Shown: positions 1-7,419, counted from the stretch's first letter. The stretch is DNA of 14,896 nucleotides from UKL13-2 sp040006575 (GCA_040006575.1 JBDTWS010000104.1:1-14896), one strand, 5' to 3'. Notes: generated from the letters alone by a model not told the origin. Program-made: numbers and translations.

Positions 1-1152
1 TTTTCCGTGATTGCAACCGCACCCGAGCGGCGCCTGTCGATCAAGACTTTTGTGAACACGCAGTCTGACGGGATCATTCGCGAAGCGGTCTTGCGCGAGC
101 TGAAACGCGGCGGCCAGGCTTACTACCTCTACAACGAAGTCGAGACCATCCAGAACCAGTACGAGCGGCTGGTGAAGCTGCTGCCCGAAGCACGCATCGC
201 CATCGCACACGGACAATTGCCCGAGCGCGAGCTGGAACGCGTGATGCGCGATTTCTATCACCAGCGCTCAAACATCCTGCTGTGCTCGACCATTATCGAA
301 ACCGGTATCGACGTGCCGACGGCCAACACGATCCTGATTCATCGCGCCGACAAATTCGGTTTGGCGCAGTTGCACCAGTTGCGTGGCCGCGTCGGGCGCT
401 CGCACCATCAGGCTTACGCATACCTGCTCACGCCGCCTGAGGAAGCGTTGAACGCCAATGCGAAAAAACGCCTCGAGGCCATCCAGATGATGGAAGACCT
501 GGGCGCCGGTTTTTATCTCGCCATGCACGACCTGGAAATTCGCGGTGCCGGAGAAGTGCTGGGCGATTCGCAGTCGGGCGGCATCCAGGACATCGGCTTT
601 ACGCTTTACTCGGAGATGCTCAACACCGCTGTGAAATCATTGAAGGCCGGCAAGGAGCCCGATTTGCTGAAGCCATTGAATGTAGCAACGGAAATCAACC
701 TGCACACGCCTGCACTGCTGCCGGAAATTTATTGCGGTGACGTCCACGAGCGGCTGGTGATTTACAAACGCCTCGCCAATTGCGACAGCGAGGATGCACT
801 CGAAGGCCTGCACGAAGAATTGATCGACCGCTTCGGCCTGCCGCCCGAGCCCACGCAAACGCTGATCGAATGTCATCGCCTGCGCATCCTGGGCAAGCCG
901 CTGGACCTGATCAAGATCGACGCCAGCAACCAGGCCATCATCGTTCAATTCGGCAGTGATACGCCGATCAATCCGCAGCGCGTGATTCAACTGGTGCAAC
1001 AGAAGCGCCAATACAGACTGGCGGGACAGGACAAGCTGCGCATTGAGAAACCGATCGCCAACATGCGCGATCGCGTCAACGAGATCAAGTCGATATTGCG
1101 TGAATTGACGCCGCCCTCGGCTGCACCTGCCGCTTCGAAAGCGGCAGCGTAG
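1..1152 (+). CDS. mfd: Transcription-repair coupling factor Mfd, C-terminal part (5' end outside window)
   Basis: Mfd is an ATP-dependent DNA translocase that removes RNA polymerase stalled at lesions and recruits UvrA. The reading frame is open from the first base, so this is the last 383 residues of a protein usually about 1,150 long. Visible are the end of the second RecA-like domain, with the motif V region STIIETGIDVP and motif VI QLRGRVGRS, followed by the translocation-in-RecG (TRG) stretch around MEDLGAGFYLAMHDLEIRGAG. The C-terminal D7 domain follows, including EIYCGDVHERLVIYKRL and the ELIDRFGLPPEP segment. It ends in an Ala-rich tail. The TAG stop overlaps the GTG at 1152 and lies just before serB, which suggests co-transcription. 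Identification is secure; only the start is missing. Confidence 0.97.
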   Translation, partial: FSVIATAPERRLSIKTFVNTQSDGIIREAVLRELKRGGQAYYLYNEVETIQNQYERLVKLLPEARIAIAHGQLPERELERVMRDFYHQRSNILLCSTIIETGIDVPTANTILIHRADKFGLAQLHQLRGRVGRSHHQAYAYLLTPPEEALNANAKKRLEAIQMMEDLGAGFYLAMHDLEIRGAGEVLGDSQSGGIQDIGFTLYSEMLNTAVKSLKAGKEPDLLKPLNVATEINLHTPALLPEIYCGDVHERLVIYKRLANCDSEDALEGLHEELIDRFGLPPEPTQTLIECHRLRILGKPLDLIKIDASNQAIIVQFGSDTPINPQRVIQLVQQKRQYRLAGQDKLRIEKPIANMRDRVNEIKSILRELTPPSAAPAASKAAA

Positions 1153-1175
1153 TGACGATGACGAGGACGATGACG

Positions 1176-2033
1176 ATGGCGACCACGACCGATCTCGTCA
1201 TCCAGGCTGAAGACATCGCCACGCCGCAGGTCAAGGCGCTGCACACGATTTCGCAAGCCGGTGACATCAGGCGCATCGATCATATCGGCCACCAGGCTTT
1301 TCGTTTAAGCAGCGCCAACTTCGCGGCCCGCGATGAGGTTGCCGCCTATTGTGAAAATGCAGCACTGGATTTTGCGTTCGTGCCTGCAGCGCAGCGCCTC
1401 AGCGATTTCGGCCTGCTCTCGATGGACATGGACTCCACACTCATCACCATCGAGTGCATCGACGAGATCGCCGATTTCGCCGGATGCAAGGCCGATGTCG
1501 CTGCAATCACTGCGAGTGCCATGCGTGGCGAGATCGACTGGCCGGAAAGTTTGCGCCAGCGTGTGCGCCTGCTGGCAGGCCTCGATGAATCGGTGTTGCA
1601 ACAGGTATATGAAACACGCTTGCGGCTATCGGCAGGAGCGGACGAGTTGCTTGCGGCCAGTCGCAAGGCGGGACTGAAAACCCTGCTGGTCTCCGGCGGA
1701 TTTACTTTTTTTACCGCGCGCCTCAAGTCCCGGCTCAAGCTGGATTTTGCCTATTCCAATGAACTCGCAATCGAGAACGGCAAGCTGACCGGTCAAGTAT
1801 TGGGCCCACTCTGTGATGCGGAAGGAAAGGCACGGCACCTGCGCGAAACGGCGGCGGCGCTGGGTATCCCGGCTGAACGGTGCCTCGCTATCGGCGACGG
1901 GGCAAACGACCTGAAGATGATGGCCGCGGCCGGCATGTCGATTGCCTATCACGCCAAGCCGATTGTTCGCGCGCAGGCCACCGCGGCGATCAACCATGTC
2001 GGACTCGACGGCGTCCCGGCTTTGTTTAACTAG
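1176..2033 (+). CDS. serB: Phosphoserine phosphatase SerB
   Basis: SerB hydrolyses O-phosphoserine to serine, the last step of serine biosynthesis; it is a cytoplasmic HAD-superfamily enzyme. Numbered from the start chosen here (285 residues), the HAD motif I is DMDSTL with nucleophile D84 and acid/base D86, motif II is the SGG at 173-175, and the Mg-binding GDGAND lies at 240-245. Residues 1-80 form the N-terminal domain usual for proteobacterial SerB. Start choice: GTG 1152, ATG 1158, ATG 1170 and ATG 1176 are all in frame, inside a low-complexity ACGATG-rich stretch. I prefer ATG 1176 because AGGA at 1164-1167 is 8 bases ahead of it and the protein then begins MATTTDLVIQ, close to the family norm. 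It probably shares a transcript with mfd. Confidence 0.95.
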   Translation: MATTTDLVIQAEDIATPQVKALHTISQAGDIRRIDHIGHQAFRLSSANFAARDEVAAYCENAALDFAFVPAAQRLSDFGLLSMDMDSTLITIECIDEIADFAGCKADVAAITASAMRGEIDWPESLRQRVRLLAGLDESVLQQVYETRLRLSAGADELLAASRKAGLKTLLVSGGFTFFTARLKSRLKLDFAYSNELAIENGKLTGQVLGPLCDAEGKARHLRETAAALGIPAERCLAIGDGANDLKMMAAAGMSIAYHAKPIVRAQATAAINHVGLDGVPALFN

Positions 2034-2040
2034 TTTTTTC

Positions 2041-2102
2041 GGCAGGAAACTCCAGCGCCGGCGCGCCTTGCAGGCCGAAAATGGCTGGAGGTCCTCGCCA
2101 AT
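2041..2102 (-). repeat. Dispersed imperfect repeat, copy A
   Basis: This 62-base stretch between the converging serB and secreted-protein genes matches, in inverted orientation, 13458-13521. The core CCAGCCATTTTCGGCCTG (on the - strand, 2088-2071) is identical in both copies, and the flanks agree at roughly two thirds of positions by eye. It also contains an inverted repeat, CTCCAGC (2050-2056) with GCTGGAG (2084-2090). Confidence 0.55.
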
Positions 2103-2110
2103 GCTGGTGT

Positions 2111-3229
2111 TTAAGGTAGCCGGAGACCGGCGCGAGCCCGCGCGGCCGTCACGCTGGCATCATTGATGGTCCCGGAAGCAGTCAAGTCATAACGCGCATT
2201 GCCGACGTCCACAGCCGAGCCGGAGCGAGCCCGCAAAGCGGCGATATCGGCAGCGCTGACGGCGCGCGTATCACCCACATCGCCCACCAGGAAACCCAGC
2301 GAAACGGCGGCATTGACGCTGCCATTGACGCCCGCCAGTGACACGGTCACGCGCTGGTTATCGGGAATCCCGGCGAGCCTGACTTCTACCGTGCTGCCGT
2401 TTTTTAGCGCGGTGGCGGTGCCGACCGGAATGACCTGCACGGTTCCCGCGTTGTTGATGGCGCCGCTGAATGTGAACACAATCAGGTGCCCGTTAAAACC
2501 GATGCGTGGCTCCACACTGACCGCGCCGCCAATGAGCTTGGTGATATCGAGGGGAATCTCGAAAAGGCCGGGCAGGTTGCCATGTGCCTTGAGCGATTTT
2601 GCCGAGACAAACGTGACCGGTGGCTGGGCAGCAATGACAACCTGGGCGATAACAGCATCAAGATTGGCCGGCGTTGTTGCGGCGGAAAACGATGCGTTGT
2701 CCGTTATTGAAGCGATGAAGGCCGCGCCAACCGCGAAGGGTGCCGCGCTGGAATAGGCCATGATCTCCGCAGCGGTATCCAGCGCCTGGGTGAATAGCGT
2801 CGCGGCTAAAAGCTTGAGTGTCACGACATTCAGATCCGCGCCCGTGACATTGTTGATTATGAACAACACCAGGGTGCCATTATTCAGGGCGCCAGAGGTG
2901 AGTTGCGCTGACAGGAAACTATTGTCTGGCGCACTTGCCACATGGCCGAAAAGATTGGTGAAGACTTTGTCGACAATCTGTGGCGCCGACAATCCAACGT
3001 TTCTGCTAGCAAATGCGGTGCCGGTCGAGGTGGCCACCAAATTGAGCGGCTGGCCGATATAGAAAGCCAGCGCGTCAAAGTCCGCAGGACGGCCGAACAG
3101 GCCGACGTGCAAGCGTTGTATGTCTTGCGTCTGCGCGGTCTGCGCTTGTGCCGCGAAGGAAGCAAGGCTGCCTGCCAGCAACAGGGTGGCCGTGCTGATG
3201 CCCAGGACAAACTTCCGGAAAGTCTGCAT
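2111..3229 (-). CDS. Secreted protein with DUF4214-like N-terminal and dockerin-like C-terminal regions
   Basis: The product is 372 residues and has a clear Sec signal peptide: a basic start (MQTFRK), a hydrophobic core over about residues 7-24, and a likely cleavage after FAAQA near residue 29. After it come two short helical stretches, RLHVGLFGRPADFDALAFYI and VDKVFTNLFGH, that resemble the LYR..LGR..D pattern of DUF4214. The middle is Ala/Thr/Val-rich. The last 130 residues look like a beta-sandwich followed by a duplicated dockerin type I-like unit: GDVGDTRAVSAADIAALRAR, then YDLTASGTINDASV. The first loop keeps its boundary Asp residues; the second has Ser where the last Asp is expected. 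ATG 3229 is preferred to GTG 3244 because the signal peptide begins there. No function is assigned. It converges on serB, and no cohesin-like partner is present. Confidence 0.8.
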   Translation of the reverse strand: MQTFRKFVLGISTATLLLAGSLASFAAQAQTAQTQDIQRLHVGLFGRPADFDALAFYIGQPLNLVATSTGTAFASRNVGLSAPQIVDKVFTNLFGHVASAPDNSFLSAQLTSGALNNGTLVLFIINNVTGADLNVVTLKLLAATLFTQALDTAAEIMAYSSAAPFAVGAAFIASITDNASFSAATTPANLDAVIAQVVIAAQPPVTFVSAKSLKAHGNLPGLFEIPLDITKLIGGAVSVEPRIGFNGHLIVFTFSGAINNAGTVQVIPVGTATALKNGSTVEVRLAGIPDNQRVTVSLAGVNGSVNAAVSLGFLVGDVGDTRAVSAADIAALRARSGSAVDVGNARYDLTASGTINDASVTAARARAGLRLP

Positions 3230-3367
3230 GAATTGAATCCCCACTTGTTGTTTTTTTAATTTTTACCGCATCCATGCGGACCTGCATGGTATGAACAACT
3301 CGCGCGCGGAATTAGTTTACGGACGATTCCCGGACCCTGTGCGGACCAGAATTACAGCCAGGCGAAC

Positions 3368-3387
3368 AAAGCCGCCTAGTCGGCTTT
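3368..3387 (-). other. Hairpin over the DUF3460 stop codon
   Basis: AAAGCCG (3368-3374) and CGGCTTT (3381-3387) form a perfect 7-bp inverted repeat with a 6-base loop that contains the TAG stop. On the - strand no T-tract follows, so it is at best a weak terminator or a 3' end stabiliser. Confidence 0.4.
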
Positions 3388-3573
3388 CGGCAACGGAAAA
3401 TATGCGTAGGCCTGCTTCGGCGCTTCCGATTCTTCCTGACGCCTGATTTCCTGCAGATCGAGTTTCTTGTCCCACCAGGTGGCGCGATTTTTTTTCTGCA
3501 GTTCCTGCAACTGCGGATTTTTTTCCATCAGGTCGCGGACAAAGCAGGTGATCTCGGATTCGTAATTGGCCAT
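3376..3573 (-). CDS. DUF3460 family small protein
   Basis: A 65-residue protein starting MANYESEITCFVRDLMEKNP, with NRATWWDKKLD in the middle and an aromatic tail (YAYFPLP). The pattern YES..T.F.R.L....P.L...Q...RA.WWDK is that of DUF3460, a short uncharacterised family from Betaproteobacteria, usually 60-70 residues long. The ATG is preceded by a good Shine-Dalgarno sequence, AAGGA, 7 bases upstream. There is no signal peptide or membrane segment, so a cytoplasmic protein is likely. It is divergent from glrK, and the shared intergenic space carries palindromes. A 7-bp hairpin spans its stop codon. The family call rests on remembered pattern similarity. Confidence 0.8.
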   Translation of the reverse strand: MANYESEITCFVRDLMEKNPQLQELQKKNRATWWDKKLDLQEIRRQEESEAPKQAYAYFPLPKAD

Positions 3574-3661
3574 GGTCTTTCCTTATTTACCCTTTTGAGT
3601 CTTTCACCCTGTCGCCGACGCGCGCATGACGCGTACGACGTGCACTGCCTGCGAAAAATAT

Positions 3662-3680
3662 CCAATGATTTTATCATTGG
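3662..3680. repeat. Perfect palindrome upstream of glrK (operator candidate)
   Basis: CCAATGAT and ATCATTGG are perfect inverted 8-mers separated by TTT. The palindrome lies in the divergent gap between the DUF3460 gene and glrK, about 20 bases upstream of the sigma-54-like element. It is AT-rich, has no terminator T-tract, and looks more like a dimeric regulator site than a terminator. I do not recognise the cognate regulator. Confidence 0.35.
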
Positions 3681-3700
3681 GGTAGTTCAGACTCCCAGTC

Positions 3701-3716
3701 TGGCATAACCCTTGCT
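3701..3716 (+). promoter_or_regulatory. Sigma-54-like promoter element upstream of glrK
   Basis: TGGCAT-AACCC-TTGCT keeps the invariant GG and GC of sigma-54 promoters with the required 5-base gap between the two blocks. A start site near 3727 would leave only about a dozen bases before the preferred glrK ATG at 3739. The -24 element overlaps a small inverted repeat (CAGACT 3688-3693 with AGTCTG 3697-3702). I see no TGTC-N10-GACA enhancer upstream, so activity is uncertain. Confidence 0.4.
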
Positions 3717-3738
3717 GTTAAGGTCAGGCATTACAAGA

Positions 3739-5226
3739 ATGACAAAGCAGAAAAACGATAAACCGCTAATGGAATTCCGTTACCCGCGTTCCTTCCTGGG
3801 ACTGCTGCTGGTTGGTTTCTTTATTGTGGCGCTGCCGCTGATCGCGGGCATGGTGTCGAATGCGTTCGCCATCGAAAAGCTGTCCGAGCAGAGCCAGAAG
3901 GCGGTTTACAACGCCACCATTGCCACGCAAAGCGCACGGCAGCTCGCCGGGCTCAGCCTGGCCATGGAGCGGTCGGGCCGTTTTTACGCGGTGTCTGGCG
4001 ATCGCGACCTGATCGAAACCTACAAGCAGTCGCGCGAAAGCTTTTTAAAACTCAGCGGTGAATTCAGCGCGCTGCCGCTCAATGCCGAAATGCGCAGCGC
4101 GGCCGAGGCCGTCCAGCAGCGCGAGGCCGAAATATTTGCGGCACTGCTGCGCCGCAGTCCCGCACCTGAATTCGCAAAGCAACTTGAGCGTGACTTCACC
4201 GACCTGTCGCAACGCACGCAAGCACTCAATACGCTCGCGAGCCAGGTAGTCGACCAGGAAGTCGCCGCGTTGCGCGCCTCATCTGCCAAGTCACGCAACC
4301 AGGTGTTCTGGCAATTGCTGGCGATGATTCCCTCGGCACTGCTGATGATTGCCGGCTTCACCTACCTGCTGGCACGGCCCATCCGCGATCTCGATGCGGC
4401 CATTCACCGGCTGGGCGAAGGCAAGCTCGCCAAGCGCATCCATGTCAGCGGGCCGCGCGATATTGAAATGCTGGGCGAGCAGCTCGACTGGCTGCGCCAG
4501 CGGCTCATCGCGCTGGAAGACCAGAAGACGCGTTTCTTCCAGCACGTGTCGCATGAGCTGAAAACGCCGCTGACCGCGCTGCGTGAAGGCTCGGATTTGC
4601 TGGGCGATGAAATTGTCGGCAAGCTCAATGACGAGCAACGCGAAGTGGCGCGAATACTGAAGCACAATTCACTGACACTGGAAAAACTGATCCAGGATTT
4701 ACTCACTTATTCGCAGACCCAGTCTGCCGACCGGCTGGATAAAAAGGTGGCATTCGATGTGAAGCCCCTGCAGTTGAAAGACCTGATCGACGAAGTGGTG
4801 GAAATGCAGAAGATTGCCATCGTGGCCAAGTCGATCACCGTGCGGCGCGAGTGCGAGAAAACCTCGTACCAGGGGGATCCCGAAAAGCTTCGCGTGGTCA
4901 TCGACAATCTCCTGTCCAACGCAATCAAGTATTCCCCGGTCGGCGGCACCATTGTGCTGCGGCTGGGCAAGCACAAGGAAACCGCCGTCATCGAAGTGAT
5001 CGACAATGGTCCCGGCATTCCGCAGGAAGACCGCGATCGCATCTTCGATCCGTTTTACCGCGGCAAGGCGGCAACCAAATCAGGCACCAAGGGCACCGGA
5101 CTGGGCCTCGCCATCGTTCGAGATTATGTGGAAATGCACCAGGGGTCCGTCAAGGCGCTGGCTGCTGCCGGCGCGCACTTCCGTGTGATCCTGCCCAAAG
5201 TGACCAACTCTCCTGCACTCACCTAG
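3739..5226 (+). CDS. glrK: Sensor histidine kinase GlrK (QseE)
   Basis: Inner-membrane sensor kinase that phosphorylates the response regulator GlrR encoded two genes downstream. From ATG 3739 it has 495 residues, near the 475 of the E. coli protein. TM1 spans about residues 19-42 and is followed by a helical periplasmic region. TM2 is about 189-212, then a HAMP linker with RLGEGKLAKRI. The dimerisation/phosphoacceptor motif FFQHVSHELKTPL carries the phosphorylated H272. After it, the E. coli-like signature REGSDLLGDEIVGKL is easy to recognise. The ATPase domain has N-box NLLSNAIKYS, G1 VIDNGPGIP, F-box FDPFYRG and G2 GTGLGLAI. The upstream in-frame TTG at 3712 lies inside a sigma-54-like element, so I reject it as the start. 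An AGG at 3726-3728 is the only weak ribosome-binding candidate. Confidence 0.93.
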   Translation: MTKQKNDKPLMEFRYPRSFLGLLLVGFFIVALPLIAGMVSNAFAIEKLSEQSQKAVYNATIATQSARQLAGLSLAMERSGRFYAVSGDRDLIETYKQSRESFLKLSGEFSALPLNAEMRSAAEAVQQREAEIFAALLRRSPAPEFAKQLERDFTDLSQRTQALNTLASQVVDQEVAALRASSAKSRNQVFWQLLAMIPSALLMIAGFTYLLARPIRDLDAAIHRLGEGKLAKRIHVSGPRDIEMLGEQLDWLRQRLIALEDQKTRFFQHVSHELKTPLTALREGSDLLGDEIVGKLNDEQREVARILKHNSLTLEKLIQDLLTYSQTQSADRLDKKVAFDVKPLQLKDLIDEVVEMQKIAIVAKSITVRRECEKTSYQGDPEKLRVVIDNLLSNAIKYSPVGGTIVLRLGKHKETAVIEVIDNGPGIPQEDRDRIFDPFYRGKAATKSGTKGTGLGLAIVRDYVEMHQGSVKALAAAGAHFRVILPKVTNSPALT

Positions 5227-5245
5227 ACCAGCAATCTCAAAAAAT

Positions 5246-5836
5246 ATGAGAACCAAACTAATCCTCGCACTCTTCTTCCCCGTTTTGCTCGCCGCATGCG
5301 CTGTCGAACCGAAGCGTATTGAAACGCCGCCTGAAACGCGTTTCGTCGTGCAGCCCGCGTTGCCGTCGGAGGCCGACCAGTTGCTTGCCTATGCGACGAA
5401 GATGCGGAAACTCGAAGCGCGCGAATTCGCGGCTGAGCGGGAAAGCGCACGCAACCAGTTCATGCGCGAGAAAACAGATTTCAATCGCATTCGATACGCG
5501 CTGTTGCTGGCGCAATTTTCCGGCCATGCAGCGACTAGCGCACAGGACGATGCCGAACTCATCAGTGTGATCGAACCGGTTGCGGCCGGGGCTGCCGTGC
5601 CCGACTCCGATGTACGCACGCTGGCTGCAATCCTGTACGGCGTCGTCAATGATCGCCGCAAAGTCCGCGAGCAATTGCGCGAAGTACAGGGCCGCCTGGC
5701 AGTAGCAAAGAAGGAAGATACACGCGACGCCGAGGCACGTGCGCTGCGCCAGCGTGTCGAAGAACTTGAGACCAAGCTGAATGCCCTTAAATCGATAGAC
5801 CGCAGCGTGAACCGGCGTACAGAGTCACCAAAATGA
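5246..5836 (+). CDS. Small lipoprotein in the QseG/YfhG position
   Basis: A 196-residue predicted lipoprotein: basic start MRTK, a short hydrophobic core and lipobox LAAC, with lipidated Cys18. Residue +2 is Ala, which under the enterobacterial rule favours the outer membrane. The rest is mostly helical and charged. Residues about 137-185 look like a coiled coil (REVQGRLAVAKK, RALRQRVEELETKLNALK). It lies 19 bases after glrK and just before glrR, exactly where enterobacteria encode QseG (YfhG), the lipoprotein that interacts with QseE/GlrK. The assignment rests mainly on position, lipobox and coiled coil; I cannot confirm sequence homology, and the protein is shorter than the E. coli one (about 237). 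There is no visible Shine-Dalgarno sequence, so translation may be coupled to glrK. Confidence 0.75.
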   Translation: MRTKLILALFFPVLLAACAVEPKRIETPPETRFVVQPALPSEADQLLAYATKMRKLEAREFAAERESARNQFMREKTDFNRIRYALLLAQFSGHAATSAQDDAELISVIEPVAAGAAVPDSDVRTLAAILYGVVNDRRKVREQLREVQGRLAVAKKEDTRDAEARALRQRVEELETKLNALKSIDRSVNRRTESPK

Positions 5837-5874
5837 GCACCACCATCGGTGCCGACATGAGTACCACCAAGTGA
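5833..5874 (+). CDS. Possible 13-codon leader or coupling ORF between the lipoprotein gene and glrR
   Basis: An ATG overlaps the lipoprotein stop (ATGA at 5833-5836) and opens a 13-residue frame, MSTTIGADMSTTK, that stops 7 bases before the glrR ATG. It contains a near-exact 13-base direct repeat (5833-5845 and 5857-5869). It may help couple translation to glrR, whose own site GAGG overlaps its stop, or it may be fortuitous. Confidence 0.2.
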   Translation: MSTTIGADMSTTK

Positions 5875-5881
5875 GGCAGAA

Positions 5882-7282
5882 ATGAATACGATGATCGCCA
5901 ATTCCACCACGCCTTCCGGCCCGGGCCTGCTCACAAAGGGCAACCTGCTGCTGGTCGACGATGACGCCGACATTCTCAAACTACTGGCCATTCGCCTCAA
6001 GGCCAGCGGCTACCAGGTGATGACGGCCAATAGCGGCGAGCAGGCGCTGTCGATGGCGGCGGCGGAGCGGCCCGACCTGGTCGTGACGGATTTGCGCATG
6101 GCGGGGCTGGACGGCATGGCGCTGTTTCATGAAATCGAGCGGCGGCATACCGGATTGCCGGTCATCATCCTCACGGCGCACGGCACCATTCCCGATGCGG
6201 TAGCTGCGACGCGCCAGGGTGTGTTCGGTTATCTCACCAAGCCGTATGACGCCAACGAACTGCTGGCGCAGGTACATCGTGCGCTTTCACTGCATGGCGG
6301 TTCGGTGCCCAGCAAACGGGCGGACCAGTCATGGCATTCAGAAATCATTACCAAGAGTCCGTTGATGGAAGAGTTGCTGCTGCGCACCGAGCGCGTCGCG
6401 CAGGGCGAGGCCAGCATTCTCATCCAGGGCGAGAGCGGCACCGGCAAGGAATTGCTGGCGCGCGCGCTGCACAACGCGAGCCGCCGGGCTGATAAACCCT
6501 TTGTCGCGATCAACTGCGGCGCGATTCCCGAAGCGTTGCTCGAGTCGGAATTGTTCGGCCACAAGAAAGGATCGTTCACCGGCGCCACATCGGATCATCC
6601 CGGGCTTTTCGTGGAAGCGCATACCGGCACGCTGCTGCTGGATGAAATCGGTGACATGCCCGTTGCCCTCCAGGTGAAACTGTTGCGCGCCCTGGAGGCC
6701 CGTGAAGTGCGGCCGGTGGGCTCGACGAAGACCACACCCGTGGATGTGCGCGTCATTTCCGCCAGCCACAAGGACCTGAACCAGGCGAAAGCGGAAGGCA
6801 CTTTCCGCGAGGATCTTTTCTATCGCCTTAATGTGGTGACACTGAAATTGCCGGCGTTGCGTGAACGTCGCGAGGATATTCCGTTGCTGCTGTCGCATTT
6901 CCTGAAGCGACTTTCGGAGAGTTATGGCAAAGGCGTGAATGCGTTTTCGCCCGAAGCGCTTGAGATGCTGATCGCTGCTCCATGGCCGGGTAATATTCGC
7001 CAGCTATACAACGTGGCCGAGCAAGTGGTCGCATTGAGCAGCGGCGAAATCGTTTCCACAAAAGTGGTCGAGCAGGCGATGCAACTGGAAATGCAGCGCA
7101 TCGATTCTTTCGAGGATGCACGACGCCGGTTTGAATACGACTATTTGACGCGGTTGTTAAAGCTCACACAGGGCAGCGTGACGCAGGCAGCAAAGCTGGC
7201 GAAGCGTAATCGCACGGAGTTCTACAAACTGCTGCAACGCCACAGCATTGAAGCCGCGCATTTCAAGCCGCCGGCAGCTTAA
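5882..7282 (+). CDS. glrR: Sigma-54-dependent response regulator GlrR (QseF)
   Basis: A 466-residue NtrC-class activator: receiver, AAA+ and Fis-type DNA-binding domains. In the receiver (about 20-135) the acidic pocket is D26-D28, the phosphoacceptor is D70 in VVTDLRMAGLDG, and T98 and K120 are the conserved switch residues. The AAA+ domain (about 155-385) has Walker A GESGTGKE (183-190), Walker B LLLDEIGD (251-258) and the sigma-54 contact loop, which reads GSFTGA (230-235) instead of the usual GAFTGA. The C-terminus RNRTEFYKLLQRH matches enterobacterial GlrR closely. ATG 5882 has GAGG 5 bases upstream. In enterobacteria GlrR binds TGTC-N10-GACA sites and activates the sRNA gene glmY through sigma-54; matching sites and an sRNA-like gene lie directly downstream here. 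Confidence 0.95.
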   Translation: MNTMIANSTTPSGPGLLTKGNLLLVDDDADILKLLAIRLKASGYQVMTANSGEQALSMAAAERPDLVVTDLRMAGLDGMALFHEIERRHTGLPVIILTAHGTIPDAVAATRQGVFGYLTKPYDANELLAQVHRALSLHGGSVPSKRADQSWHSEIITKSPLMEELLLRTERVAQGEASILIQGESGTGKELLARALHNASRRADKPFVAINCGAIPEALLESELFGHKKGSFTGATSDHPGLFVEAHTGTLLLDEIGDMPVALQVKLLRALEAREVRPVGSTKTTPVDVRVISASHKDLNQAKAEGTFREDLFYRLNVVTLKLPALRERREDIPLLLSHFLKRLSESYGKGVNAFSPEALEMLIAAPWPGNIRQLYNVAEQVVALSSGEIVSTKVVEQAMQLEMQRIDSFEDARRRFEYDYLTRLLKLTQGSVTQAAKLAKRNRTEFYKLLQRHSIEAAHFKPPAA

Positions 7283-7338
7283 TGTTTGGTAAAGCGCGGA
7301 AATCAGGGGTTTGCGCAATCGAATTTAGGTGTTTGGCG

Positions 7339-7356
7339 CGTCGTGAGATTGAGACA
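7339..7356 (+). promoter_or_regulatory. Distal GlrR-type enhancer (CGTC-N10-GACA)
   Basis: CGTC (7339-7342), ten bases, GACA (7353-7356): seven of the eight specified bases of the enterobacterial GlrR site. Its centre is 63 bases, about six helical turns, from the proximal site and about 175 bases upstream of the predicted sRNA start. Confidence 0.6.
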
Positions 7357-7371
7357 CGCAATGCTCTTTTA

Positions 7372-7384
7372 AATCAATTACTTA
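7372..7384 (+). promoter_or_regulatory. IHF-binding site, exact consensus match
   Basis: AATCAATTACTTA fits WATCAR-N4-TTR at every specified position. It lies between the two GlrR-type enhancers. IHF bending is a usual need of sigma-54 promoters and is known for glmY regulation in enterobacteria. Confidence 0.6.
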
Positions 7385-7401
7385 CGAAATAATCGCAAAT
7401 T

Positions 7402-7419
7402 TGTCGCCAGCCGACGACA
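7402..7419 (+). promoter_or_regulatory. Proximal GlrR-type enhancer (exact TGTC-N10-GACA)
   Basis: TGTC (7402-7405), ten bases, GACA (7416-7419): an exact match to the described GlrR recognition pattern. It is about 112 bases upstream of the predicted start site, a normal distance for an enhancer of a sigma-54 promoter. With eight fixed bases, an exact match somewhere in the 240-base gap would be expected by chance in well under 1% of cases at even base composition. Confidence 0.75.

Noticed and set aside
2031..2040. T-run after the serB stop as an intrinsic terminator
   Set aside because: Six T follow the stop, but no stable stem lies directly upstream; the nearest inverted repeat (GGAC/GTCC) is weak and too far away.
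3230..3244. GTG start for the secreted protein at 3244
   Set aside because: It adds five residues ahead of a complete signal peptide that begins at ATG 3229.
3681..3710. tRNA-like stretch (GGGGTAGTTCAG) upstream of glrK
   Set aside because: It resembles a D-arm only; no acceptor stem, anticodon arm or T-arm with TTCRA follows at the right spacing.
3712..3738. TTG start for glrK at 3712
   Set aside because: The TTG is part of the TTGCT box of the sigma-54-like element and has no ribosome-binding site; ATG 3739 gives a normal protein.
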